A stretch of DNA of 64,000 nt, from NCBI RefSeq assembly GCF_000169455.1, contig NZ_AAYC01000007.1, positions 1 to 64,000 on the forward strand, in the 5' to 3' direction. This document shows positions 25,632 through 34,668 of this stretch, one piece after another (positions within the stretch are counted from its first letter, which is position 1; every line of letters begins with the position of its first letter). The position numbers and the translations under genes are program-made. The stretch is from Roseobacter sp. SK209-2-6 (GTDB lineage: Bacteria > Pseudomonadota > Alphaproteobacteria > Rhodobacterales > Rhodobacteraceae). Under the pieces are notes generated by a model. The model had not been told where the DNA came from and did not search any database. It saw only the letters and a program-made list of their open reading frames with translations.

Positions 25632-26603
25632 TTACGAAGTCGTAGGAGACGCCATTGGAGTTGCGATCATTCCCAGGTGAGTGGCAATGTCAAAATCATC
25701 TGCAACGTTTTCCAAATTTAATACTGGCAAACCGTTGGCAAGGATCTCAACGTTGGTAGTACCGTCGGGATTGGCTGTCATATTCATAGAGATTTCTGGT
25801 TCAGATCCAGTCTCGTCATAACGATACAAAATCATGTCCTCACTAGTATCGAAGTCAGTTACAGTCGCAACATATCCACTGGTAGACCAGTCACCCACTA
25901 CAAACTCATCTGCATCGGTACCGCCGGTAAGAACGTCAAATGCGGCTCCAACCAAAGTATCCTCACCAGCTCCACCGTCCAAAGTATCGGCGATGAAATC
26001 ATCGACAATTGCGTCATCGGTCCCACCAATACCAGTCGTGGAGCCGGAAGGTTCGAAGGTTTCAAGCCATTCATCCAGTAGCCGATCTTCAACGTCAATT
26101 GATGCCCCGTTCAGAAGGTCATCTCCCTCGCCGCCATTTAGCTGATCAGCTCCGTTCCCGCCATGCAGCCCATCATCTCCGCTTCCACCATCAAGAGTAT
26201 CATCCTGGGATTCCCCTTGAAGAAAGTCATTTCCGGATCCACCGTTGAGGATATCATCTCCATAGCCGCCCTGAAGAACGTCCAGTCCCTCACCTCCGTC
26301 AAGACTGTCCTCGCCGTCTTCACCATCAAGGCCGTCGTTGCCCTCCCCCCCTGTCAGGATGTCATTGCCAGCACCCCCATAAAGAGTGTCATCACCAGCT
26401 GCACCAGCCACGTTGTCGTTTTCGAATCCACCGTAGAACTCGTCGTCCTCACTGTTCGTGTCGCTGCCTCCGACGTCGCCCCCTCCTCCGCTATCAGCCC
26501 CTCCTCCGCTGTCGGTCTCTTGAAAAACATCATCGTCATCATCAGAAATTGAGATCAATGCACCAGCGGCGAATGTGAACCCAAGCACTGCAAGAATCAT
26601 CAT
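25632..26603 (-). CDS. RTX (hemolysin-type calcium-binding repeat) protein
   Basis: A 323-residue acidic protein. It starts with a hydrophobic segment ([19 protein letters not shown]), then an Asp/Gly/Ser-rich linker. From about residue 60 to 175 come glycine-rich nonapeptides of the GGxGxDxLx type ([29 protein letters not shown]), with two further units near 205-235. These bind Ca2+ and fold as a parallel beta roll after export. The C-terminal 90 residues resemble the non-repeat tail seen in many roseobacter RTX proteins. GGGAGAGC precedes the ATG. It begins the A+T-richer matrix-type module and is divergent from the lipoprotein gene. Confidence 0.9.
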   Translation of the reverse strand: MMILAVLGFTFAAGALISISDDDDDVFQETDSGGGADSGGGGDVGGSDTNSEDDEFYGGFENDNVAGAAGDDTLYGGAGNDILTGGEGNDGLDGEDGEDSLDGGEGLDVLQGGYGDDILNGGSGNDFLQGESQDDTLDGGSGDDGLHGGNGADQLNGGEGDDLLNGASIDVEDRLLDEWLETFEPSGSTTGIGGTDDAIVDDFIADTLDGGAGEDTLVGAAFDVLTGGTDADEFVVGDWSTSGYVATVTDFDTSEDMILYRYDETGSEPEISMNMTANPDGTTNVEILANGLPVLNLENVADDFDIATHLGMIATPMASPTTS

Positions 26604-26924
26604 CGGCGTAGCTCTCCCAACAGGTAAAATTTGTCTTTATTTTGCCAAAGAGAGATCGTTTGAGGAATTGTTTTTTTGGGGGAATTTGGAGGACTATTGA
26701 GGAATCACGTGAACACTAAACAATATCCACCGACATTGTATCGAAATTTACGCAATTACACAAATTCACCCCTCCCCTTGCCCATTGAGACAAAAGCAGA
26801 ACCAGAAATGTAGACAACTTGAATAAAAATTAAAGAACTTCCCTTTAAGCTAATTTCCTAAACAGTAAGATCTAGAACTCAATACTGACCTCGGATGGGA
26901 AACAAACACCCTGGAGTCAGTTTC
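26604..26924. promoter_or_regulatory. A+T-rich divergent promoter region, RTX / lipoprotein
   Basis: About 320 bp without a gene. The element TTGAGGAAT occurs at 26660-26668 and 26697-26705, 37 bp apart, next to long T and A tracts. Both divergent genes need promoters here, so the repeats are candidate regulator sites. Confidence 0.4.
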
Positions 26925-27557
26925 ATGATCTACACCACTAAAAGCCGCTTAATCCTAACAACTGCTGCAATATCACTGTCTGCTTGCGGTTCTAGCCTGG
27001 AAACTCCTTCTCAAACCGAAAACTCGGTCAGCAAGCGTGTAATTTCGGGCATTGAAGCACCGCAATACACAGACAGCGGTGTCTCTTCCGCAAGTGGAGA
27101 GCGATCCATGACAGTTTTTCTAACGGGATACAGCTATTGGGACAACACCCCTAGAGGTTCTGCACGGATCGCCCGTCCAGTGGTCCATCAGTCGGCCGGG
27201 GGCACAGGGACATACGAGGACCCAATCACCTTAGCCGTTGGGCATGTCAAAAGAGGCGGTCAAAGCACGATGGATTATCCAGCAGGAACGAGATTCTACG
27301 TCCAAAATCTACGTAAATATGCAATAGTGGAAGATCTCTGTGGCGACGGGGACAACCCGCAAGACGGTCCCTGCCACAGTGGGTACCAAGGATACGAATG
27401 GCTTGATATCTATGTAGGAGGCCGTTCAGTCGGTGAAAACCTCTCGAACGCATGTATGAATAGAATTACCGGCATACAGACGGTGATCCTAAACCCACAA
27501 AGAGGCTATTCGGTTTTGCCTGGCGAGATATCAACCAGCACCTGCCTAAACACCTGA
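26925..27557 (+). CDS. Lipoprotein with barrel-like secreted domain
   Basis: A 210-residue protein with a lipoprotein signal: hydrophobic LILTTAAISLSAC, where the Cys is the lipidation site. The mature part contains SARIARPVVHQSAGGTGTYE, then YPAGTRFYVQNLRKYAIVEDLCG and later LDIYVGG. This order (GGTGTYEDPIT, GTR-YV, VEDxC, D-x-WVG-like) reminds me of a secreted double-psi-barrel-like domain known mainly from fungi and actinobacteria. No enzyme activity is assigned. GGAG precedes the ATG at 26925; the ATG at 26895 is less likely. It converges on the DUF3131 gene. Confidence 0.75.
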   Translation: MIYTTKSRLILTTAAISLSACGSSLETPSQTENSVSKRVISGIEAPQYTDSGVSSASGERSMTVFLTGYSYWDNTPRGSARIARPVVHQSAGGTGTYEDPITLAVGHVKRGGQSTMDYPAGTRFYVQNLRKYAIVEDLCGDGDNPQDGPCHSGYQGYEWLDIYVGGRSVGENLSNACMNRITGIQTVILNPQRGYSVLPGEISTSTCLNT

Positions 27558-27568
27558 CGACAAGCCCC

Positions 27569-30121
27569 CTAGCCTGCCACACCGAGCTGGTGGGCTAGGG
27601 CCTGCAGAATTACTCCATTGGTGTTCAGATCAGAATATAACTCCGTTGTTCTTCCGGTTTTGACGAAAGTCGAAGACGAGAACCCATTTTCGGTCTTCGA
27701 GGTTTCTCGTACAAATCTCAGAAGCCTATCCGAGTATTCATGCTGCTGATAAGCACCCCACAAAAAAGCCGATTTCGTGCTAACAACTAAATAGTTTTCT
27801 CTGAAATCTGGGGTCCTATACTCTGGCTCCTTACCAACGGTATCTGTAGCCCAAGTTCGCGTCTCTGCATCAAGCTGAAGACCTTGATAGGTAAACCAAG
27901 GGCTGAGGTCTATCGGCCCCTCAGAAACGCAAATCAAGCGCCCTGTATCGTCAAACTCCTCAACCTGGGTCGAAAAAAGAACATCCGCAAGATAGGCACT
28001 TTCGCGAGACATTCCCATTTCCATTGCTTCAAGCAAGAGCGGTTCAGCTCCGATTGGTCCAATTTTCGCTACGGCTTCAAGCAGGGCAGTTTGATCATCA
28101 ACTTCAGAAATTTCTTTGTAGACCTCATATGGAGAGCGGACATCCAACCCCCACCTACGGAACGCCAACGCCGAATAATGAGCGCTGTGGGAGACATAGG
28201 AAGAAGCCAGTCCTCCATTTATGACCGAATGGATCTTTCCTTCCAGGATGATATCCTGAAGACTCCACGATGCCACCATTTCCTCCAGCTGATCTTCAAA
28301 TCCGCCAAAACGGCGCAGATTGTCCAATGATGATAAAAGGCGCCCCGCATCACTGCCGTCAAAGTTCTTGTTTCCCCATTTGTGGCGATCAGTTCGGATC
28401 CAGCCTTGCGGCAGGCGCCGATTTTGGGAGGTCCGCCCAACAATGTTTGGCAGGATTTTCCGGACAGAAATCTCAAAGCTCTTTTGATCAATCAGGCCGA
28501 TCTGCGTTGCTGCGACAAGACCATTGATGTGGCTGCCGACGTCCCACATGGTCACTGTTTCGTGCAAGCGCCCGCCTGGCGCTGCATTCACCGTGGCAGG
28601 ACACAGCCCTGTTTTCTTGTTGGTAAAACGGGTAAAGTATCGCCAGGCTACTCGCGCATCCTCGAGTAACCTATCTTTTTCTAAACTCTTCAAGGGCCGT
28701 CTAGGCAGCCTTAGTCCCGGTTGCGCTGCAGCGACCTTGCGTCTTCGAGACGAAATTGGGTCCTTCGGGATCCGAAACCGCACGAATTGATCAATAGGCA
28801 GAGAATAAGTGATCCCATCGTTCATCAACTGTGAAACCAGCCCAAGAAACGTATTGCGTACTGGTTGTGAGTGTAAAAAGGACGGAAGAATGGATATGAT
28901 CAGGTCATCCATTCCCCCGACTGCCCGACGAAGCTGCACCATCGAATTTTCGGAGTGGATTTCCAGCTCGATTGCATTCAGTAGACCGTTGCGGTCAAAG
29001 CCAGTTTGCCGATCACTGACTGAGCGAAAAACGATCCCAACCCCAGGACCAAGTGGGCGTGTATTGCGGATAGCCTGATCCCGATCTGGCAAACCCTTAG
29101 GGATCTCGATGGGAATCACTTGGGGCCAGGTCAGACCCTGAGCTGCTTGAATTTGCGCCTTGTCGGAGGGGACCCAAATTCCCCGAAGCCTATCAAAAGG
29201 ACCTCGGCCTGGATCATTCACTTCGGTGAATGCAACGCCCATCTTGGTAAGCGAAGCCCTGAGTTCGTTAAAGGATGCCCAAAGCGGGGCATCTTTATCC
29301 GGAGGCTGAACCAGAAGACAGCAAAAGTGTCGCCTAAACTCGTAATTGTTACGCAACTGCAAATCAGAGGCAGGCTCAAGGGATAAGATCCCCTCTAGCT
29401 CTGCCTCTGATAGTTCGGAACAAAACCTTTTTGCTGCAATTTCTATTTCATTGATGGGATACTTAGAGAACTCTTGTGCGGAAAGATAAAACACTCGTTG
29501 ACTGCTCTTCGCATTCATAACTTTTGGCAAATGCGGAAAGGAACCAAGCGAGACCTTTTGTCCCCCGAGAAGCCGTACAGTCCCCGTGTGCCAAGTTTGT
29601 GATTGGACCAAGCTGTTTTCGTTCGGTTTCACCAGGATGTTTAGAATCCCAGAAGAACGCGCGCCAGTGGGAGCCGTCGGATTTTCGACCTCATCACAAA
29701 TTACGGTCCGAACTGAATTGATGAGGTTTGATCCAATCAATCGTTGCAATGCTTGAGTAGCTTCAAAAGTAGCTCTCGCTTGGAAGTGTGGAGATAGCCT
29801 TGCCAGGTCGGGAAGATAGGGTGCAAGCTCTACATTGCTGCCCCCTATCAGATACCCTTTCATGAGCTGACTCAGTTTACTTCCGGAGCCAAGTTCTTTC
29901 TCTGCCTCGTCAAAAAGTCTGATGGCGCAGACAACTGGAATGTTCTGCTCTGTAAATGCATCCAAAGCCGCTATCAATTGGGGGAAAGAAGTTTCTTCAC
30001 TGATATCTGACAAAACAATGATGCTTTGTTGAACCGACGAAATCGCCATAGATGGCCTTGCTCCCAAAGGAAGCAAGGCCAGGCTTGCCACTGCAGATTT
30101 CAACAGAGCTCTTCGATTCAT
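27569..30121 (-). CDS. Exported DUF3131-domain protein
   Basis: An 850-residue protein with a twin-arginine-type signal (NRRALLKSAVASLALLPLGA). Residues 30-450 are of unknown family and include a stretch with polysaccharide-deacetylase-like layout (IIVLSD, PVVCAIRLFDEAE). Residues about 484-840 look like DUF3131 (EDARVAWRYFTRFTNKKTGL, TMWDVGSHINGL, YSDLNTNGVILQALAHQ), a helical-toroid fold related to glycoside-active proteins. The ATG at 30121 overlaps the stop of the synthase gene (ATGA), so the two products are made together. A role in trimming or handling the nascent polysaccharide is inferred. Confidence 0.8.
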   Translation of the reverse strand: MNRRALLKSAVASLALLPLGARPSMAISSVQQSIIVLSDISEETSFPQLIAALDAFTEQNIPVVCAIRLFDEAEKELGSGSKLSQLMKGYLIGGSNVELAPYLPDLARLSPHFQARATFEATQALQRLIGSNLINSVRTVICDEVENPTAPTGARSSGILNILVKPNENSLVQSQTWHTGTVRLLGGQKVSLGSFPHLPKVMNAKSSQRVFYLSAQEFSKYPINEIEIAAKRFCSELSEAELEGILSLEPASDLQLRNNYEFRRHFCCLLVQPPDKDAPLWASFNELRASLTKMGVAFTEVNDPGRGPFDRLRGIWVPSDKAQIQAAQGLTWPQVIPIEIPKGLPDRDQAIRNTRPLGPGVGIVFRSVSDRQTGFDRNGLLNAIELEIHSENSMVQLRRAVGGMDDLIISILPSFLHSQPVRNTFLGLVSQLMNDGITYSLPIDQFVRFRIPKDPISSRRRKVAAAQPGLRLPRRPLKSLEKDRLLEDARVAWRYFTRFTNKKTGLCPATVNAAPGGRLHETVTMWDVGSHINGLVAATQIGLIDQKSFEISVRKILPNIVGRTSQNRRLPQGWIRTDRHKWGNKNFDGSDAGRLLSSLDNLRRFGGFEDQLEEMVASWSLQDIILEGKIHSVINGGLASSYVSHSAHYSALAFRRWGLDVRSPYEVYKEISEVDDQTALLEAVAKIGPIGAEPLLLEAMEMGMSRESAYLADVLFSTQVEEFDDTGRLICVSEGPIDLSPWFTYQGLQLDAETRTWATDTVGKEPEYRTPDFRENYLVVSTKSAFLWGAYQQHEYSDRLLRFVRETSKTENGFSSSTFVKTGRTTELYSDLNTNGVILQALAHQLGVAG

Positions 30122-33100
30122 AGGTTGTGTGTCGCCAATTGGTAGTCGCGTCCCTGCCGTTTGAGCGAGTTCCAAGTTGCCAAACGTCCAGTCAGAGCTC
30201 TCAAGATCGCTCTCATAACAGAGAAATACAGCAACGGACGGTAAAACACACGCTGCAATGGGAACAAAAGAAGAGACCAGTTACTTTCTTCACGGTCGGT
30301 TGAAATGGCGTAGAAGGCAATTAGGAACTCAAGTGCAGGGAGGGTAAGGTATGCCCATAACAACTTTGTTTGGTTTGGATCGAGAGATGAGCCAACATCC
30401 CCGGTCCAGCCACCGGAAAAATAAGAATAGATCACTATAGCAATGAATAGATCCGCAATGGGTGCGAGCAATGGGAAGAGGTAACCAAAGACCAGCATAT
30501 CAGGAATAGAGACCAGCCCGATAGAGCGACCTTCTCGTATTGCCTCCTTGTGCTTCCATGCGCTCTGAAACATGCCCAGAGACCAACGAAGTCTTTGCTT
30601 CAAAAGCTGCCCGACCCGTTCAGGAGCCTCGGTGTAGCCGCGGGCAAGTTTCTCATAGACAACCTTGTATCCTGCCCGGTTGACCTGAATTGTTAGGTCA
30701 GTGTCTTCAGTCAAAGTTTCAGAACAATACAGACCGGCCTCTTCAAGTGCCTCGACACGCCAGGCGCCAATAGCACCAGGAACCACGAGAATGCCGTTGA
30801 TCAAATCAAAGGCCTTACGATCGATGTTCTGCGACGTAGCATACTCATAAGCCTGCAAACGGGTCAGCAGATTGACTCGGTTTCCAACCATGATTTTACC
30901 AGCGACGGCTCCGACTTTTGGATCATCAAAGTGCTTAACCAGATGATCAATGGCGTCCTGCCTGATCTGCGTATCGGCATCGATACAAACAACATATTCT
31001 GCCTCTACCATCATGATAGCACGATTGAGTGCGCTCCACTTCCCCTGGTTCGGCTGTGATATGAGATGCACTTCGTTGCGCTCTTTGAATTTCAGAACTT
31101 CTGCAACGGTATTGTCCGTCGACCCATCGTCTACAACGAAAATCTCCAAATTTCCGTAGGTGCTGGCACGCACACTTTCGATACACTTAGCGATGACGTC
31201 CTGTTCATTATATGCGGGAATGATCACCGCAACTTTGGGGTCATTGTCAGTCTCGATCCTTTTGTATTTACGGTTGATCACGGCCATCAAAATGATTGCT
31301 ATCGATCTGACTACGCCGATACTCAGAACGACCCAAAAAACAACAACAATCGCACTCTTGGCAGTTGCCGCGGCGGAGAAAGTAATCCTATCAAAAATTG
31401 GATAGGCACCTTCTCGTGTCGGCATCAGTGCATTTGGTGTAGTGCCCAAAAGATCAGCCAAAGTCGTGAACTCAAATCCTTTTGACTGCAACTCCTTGAT
31501 GATCACCGGGAGAGCCTCAACTGAAGCACTTCGATCCTCACCACCATCATGCAAAAGGATTACATTCCCTGTCCCCTTCTCCGCTTGTTCAATGACATAG
31601 GACGCAATTTTCTCACTGCTCCAGCCTGCCCAATCCTTGGGAACAATATCCATACCCGAAATGATGTAACCGCGCTTCTGTGCTTCCATCAAAGAAGCGA
31701 CGCGCGCTGCGCTGATGGGCCCACCGCTACGCAAGAAAGGTTCTCGGTACAGCAGAGAGCCCCGCCCTGAGACACCTGCAACGATTTTATCAAGGAGAGA
31801 AAACTCGAGTTCTAGCCGAGTGTCCGAAATCTGGTCCATTCTGGGGTGCGAGAAGCTATGTGCACCAATTTCGTGCCCCTCATCAACGATACGATTCAAA
31901 AGATCGGGAGCATTCATTACGCTCTGACCGAGTACAAAAAAGGAACCGGGCGTTTTGGTATCCCGCAAAATATCCAGAATCTGCTTAGTGTATTCTGGAT
32001 GCGGCCCGTCATCAAAGGTTAAGACCAGTTTGGTCGCCTCTGGCTTACCATAGCGCTCAACAGTATAAGGCGAGGGTATGGTGCTATAAGATTGATCAAT
32101 GAGTCGACCGCTCACAAGATCAAAGCTTGTTTGGCGAAACCCGACATCAGGTTCAGCTTCGACACGTAAGAACGCGCCTTCACCAGTATAGCTTACATAG
32201 TTCTGCAAATCGACCATCGACAGCCGTGCACTCAACGAGTCCTTATTTTCTAACTGACCAGCAAGCACCTTCCACAGTCCCGGGTCTTCTTGCCCTAGAG
32301 ACCAGACTGCAACATTCTCTATTCCCAGCTTACGAAGCATAGCTAGCTGATTGTGCGCTGACGCGGCATCAAGCATCCAAATTTTGTGTAAAACCCCTTC
32401 AGAGTCAGTAAATCTGCTGAAACTGTTAGACGTATTTGGGCTGAAATGTACCTCTGCCTTGGCAAAGCTAATACGTTGCATTGCTTCTGAATAAGGCAGC
32501 TTCTTTGGCATCGCCGTCCCAGAAGTCCAGTCCACCGCGAAATTGCCAATAGCCACCACAAGTCTTTCAGTCCCGATCTCCTGTATCGATTGCCTCACTG
32601 TGTCTTCGAACCATTGATCAGACGCCAGAGGCATAGGAGCAGACCCAATCCAAGGGGTCTGGAACATTTTCACAACGACTTGGTCAAAGTTTTCGAGTAG
32701 TGCTGGTTGTTGAAACGCTTGTTCATGATTCAAAACGATACAAGAGAGCAGGCCACTTGTTCGAAACTGCCCCGTGATTTCACTCCAGAACGGGGCAATA
32801 CGCTCCATATCGTTGAGCTTGAGGGTGTTGAAATCAAGGCAAGCACCCTGAGCTTTTATAGAAGCTAGCATTTCAATCAGTGAAGCAACCGTTGCCGCTT
32901 TACTGTTCTTTTCAACCAACAGCTCTAAAAACTGCTCCGAAGATCCTGAAGCATTCAACCTGACAGAAGGAAGCAGGCTGGTAGCTCTTTTTGTCTTGCT
33001 GGTATACTCGGTGATCGCACGGCGCGTATCATCACTCGCCAAGTTTACAGACAATTTACCTGTTTCGTACTCGAACGTGATCCACTCAGGAACTAGCACG

Positions 33101-33540
33101 CTCGGACGAGCACATTCATCCTCAAGCGAGAGATGTGCCCATTCATAAGAAATAGGAAGGTGAGCGAATAAGCTGGGGACAGATAGAGATTTGGCCATAG
33201 CCGAGAAAACCGGCTGCTCAAATGACTTGCAGTAAGCGGGAGTCTCACCAGCTGGTGCCTGGATTTGAACCAATTGGCTTGGAGAGGTCAGGTGCTTCTG
33301 TTCGAGCAGCGCCACACTTTTAACTTGATGTGCTGCATCCTGAGTGGAATCCATGGGGGAGAACGAAGACCAGATACCAAGCCCCTTTACAAAGAACCAA
33401 AGCCAAGTCGAAAGCCCAATCAAACAAAGTAGGAAGACACGACGAACTTGCTTTGAACGTCGCTGAACCTGGTCTTCAAAGACCTTAGGTGCAGACACCC
33501 TAGACGGCAGCAATTCACTATGAAACGTGTATCGTTTCAT
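30118..33540 (-). CDS. GH18-like / NodB deacetylase / GT2 synthase fusion
   Basis: A 1140-residue inner-membrane protein. After one membrane helix (34-51), residues 150-430 resemble a GH18-type barrel, but the usual DFE catalytic motif reads DFN (Asp236-Phe-Asn238). Residues 503-700 are a NodB polysaccharide deacetylase with TFDDGP (509-513), HSFSH (561-565), YREPF (598-602) and LLHDGG. After another helix, residues 765-1000 form a processive GT2: DDG (804-806), DAD (854-856), TEDTD (944-948), QRLRW (982-986). Helices follow at 1013-1110. It resembles PgaB and PgaC functions in one chain: polymer synthesis plus deacetylation, probably of an N-acetylated aminosugar. The start lies inside a perfect palindrome. 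Confidence 0.9.
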   Translation of the reverse strand: MKRYTFHSELLPSRVSAPKVFEDQVQRRSKQVRRVFLLCLIGLSTWLWFFVKGLGIWSSFSPMDSTQDAAHQVKSVALLEQKHLTSPSQLVQIQAPAGETPAYCKSFEQPVFSAMAKSLSVPSLFAHLPISYEWAHLSLEDECARPSVLVPEWITFEYETGKLSVNLASDDTRRAITEYTSKTKRATSLLPSVRLNASGSSEQFLELLVEKNSKAATVASLIEMLASIKAQGACLDFNTLKLNDMERIAPFWSEITGQFRTSGLLSCIVLNHEQAFQQPALLENFDQVVVKMFQTPWIGSAPMPLASDQWFEDTVRQSIQEIGTERLVVAIGNFAVDWTSGTAMPKKLPYSEAMQRISFAKAEVHFSPNTSNSFSRFTDSEGVLHKIWMLDAASAHNQLAMLRKLGIENVAVWSLGQEDPGLWKVLAGQLENKDSLSARLSMVDLQNYVSYTGEGAFLRVEAEPDVGFRQTSFDLVSGRLIDQSYSTIPSPYTVERYGKPEATKLVLTFDDGPHPEYTKQILDILRDTKTPGSFFVLGQSVMNAPDLLNRIVDEGHEIGAHSFSHPRMDQISDTRLELEFSLLDKIVAGVSGRGSLLYREPFLRSGGPISAARVASLMEAQKRGYIISGMDIVPKDWAGWSSEKIASYVIEQAEKGTGNVILLHDGGEDRSASVEALPVIIKELQSKGFEFTTLADLLGTTPNALMPTREGAYPIFDRITFSAAATAKSAIVVVFWVVLSIGVVRSIAIILMAVINRKYKRIETDNDPKVAVIIPAYNEQDVIAKCIESVRASTYGNLEIFVVDDGSTDNTVAEVLKFKERNEVHLISQPNQGKWSALNRAIMMVEAEYVVCIDADTQIRQDAIDHLVKHFDDPKVGAVAGKIMVGNRVNLLTRLQAYEYATSQNIDRKAFDLINGILVVPGAIGAWRVEALEEAGLYCSETLTEDTDLTIQVNRAGYKVVYEKLARGYTEAPERVGQLLKQRLRWSLGMFQSAWKHKEAIREGRSIGLVSIPDMLVFGYLFPLLAPIADLFIAIVIYSYFSGGWTGDVGSSLDPNQTKLLWAYLTLPALEFLIAFYAISTDREESNWSLLLFPLQRVFYRPLLYFSVMRAILRALTGRLATWNSLKRQGRDYQLATHNL

Positions 33541-33545
33541 AGTGA
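33515..33545. promoter_or_regulatory. 13-bp perfect palindrome covering the synthase start codon
   Basis: TCACTATGAAACG (33515-33527) and CGTTTCATAGTGA (33533-33545) are exact complements with a 5-nt spacer. The synthase ATG (33540) lies inside the right arm. A second hairpin, GCTCTT-TGCG-AAGAGC, abuts it at 33546-33561. In mRNA both would sequester the start region, so translational control or a repressor site is plausible. Confidence 0.7.
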
Positions 33546-33561
33546 GCTCTTTGCGAAGAGC

Positions 33562-34033
33562 GGAACCAGCTTGTTTCTGTTTACTTCAAGTGCAGAACAG
33601 GCACTTGAATTTCCAGTCGCTCGCGACACGAGCTCTCCTCACCCCGAGTGCATAAGGATCGTGTCTCATAAGAGACAAACCGTCCGAGCCTCCCCCACAG
33701 AAGTTCAAACGCAGATCAAGATGCTGCTACAATCAGCTCATTTTGACATTGCGCCAATTTCAGTCAAATTACTTGCGCAATTTAGTCTGATTTTAGGGTT
33801 TTTCTGAATTTGGAAGCCCCGACAGCGGGACAATCTCTACAAAAAGCTAACATTGTTTGCAAAAATCTAGCTGGCAGCTACCACGTCCGTTGCGACTCAC
33901 CGAACTTCAGCAGCCATTGGAACATTCCAATTCGACGCTCTTTCTGGAAACAGTCTGTCTCTCTGAAACTACTTGACCCCGTTTCGGCCCCCTTTAAATA
34001 TTCAAAGAGTTTAGTTCAATTTGGAGAAGTTTT
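33562..34033. other. Divergent intergenic region, synthase / DUF995-like gene
   Basis: No gene is evident. A plus-strand frame from 33520 begins with the palindrome itself (MKRVSFHSEL) and then has no family-like content. The region must contain promoters for both directions. A small hairpin GTCTC-ATAA-GAGAC lies near 33663-33676. Confidence 0.45.
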
Positions 34034-34519
34034 ATGCGGTCGCTCGGCACAGCACTAGTATTGGCAGGTTTTTCAGTGTTTGCTTCGACCGCTACAATGG
34101 CAGACCCACTTCCCAAAGGAGCCAAACCAGCCAGTATCTCGAAAATTTCAAAGGCATATACTGGGAAAACAGACCTTTGGAACAGCGGCTGCAATGGCGG
34201 AATTTATTTCTCTCCCGACGGTCAGGCGAGAGCTTGGTGCAAGGATAGTAGCAATAGTTTTGGAGCAGGAACTTGGAGCATCGATGTTCAAGGAAACTTG
34301 TGTCAAAATCTAAGCTGGTACTGGCCAAACGACGATCAGATAGGCAAAAGCCCCAGCGACAGCAACTGTATTGCCCACATCCAAGATCGCTGGGGGCAAC
34401 TGTGGCGGAGTTGGCCTGGAAGTGATGATTGGTGGCCTGTTGATCAGTATTCTGGCCTTGTAAGAGGATACAAGTTCAAGGCAGAAGTGATGGCCACTCG
34501 CTCTCAACTTGGTTTTTGA
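34034..34519 (+). CDS. Small secreted protein, DUF995-like
   Basis: A 161-residue protein with a clear Sec signal (ALVLAGFSVFASTATMADP, cleavage about residue 23). The mature part has tryptophan- and glycine-rich strands in the order YTGKTDLW, GGIYFSPDGQARAW, GAGTWSIDVQGNLC and QDRWGQLWRSWPG. This resembles the DUF995 pattern seen in exported alphaproteobacterial proteins; the assignment is from memory. Paired cysteines may form a disulfide. GGAG precedes the ATG. It is divergent from the synthase gene and ends 94 bp before IS copy C, so it may be an accessory matrix or envelope protein. Confidence 0.7.
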   Translation: MRSLGTALVLAGFSVFASTATMADPLPKGAKPASISKISKAYTGKTDLWNSGCNGGIYFSPDGQARAWCKDSSNSFGAGTWSIDVQGNLCQNLSWYWPNDDQIGKSPSDSNCIAHIQDRWGQLWRSWPGSDDWWPVDQYSGLVRGYKFKAEVMATRSQLGF

Positions 34520-34668
34520 GCCAATCAAGACGGCACCAGAAAAAACTCATTTTTGCACACTCCGACCTTTGGATCAGAAGTTAATCCTAGCACAAATGCT
34601 GAGTTTCCTGGCTGATCCTCCCCCACTGAAGTGATCCGCCCGTATAGTTAGGAAACGGAGGATCAGAT

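Noticed and set aside
33520-33807. A 95-codon plus-strand ORF starting in the synthase palindrome.
   Set aside because: Its first codons mirror the synthase only because of the palindrome; the rest has no family content or ribosome site.
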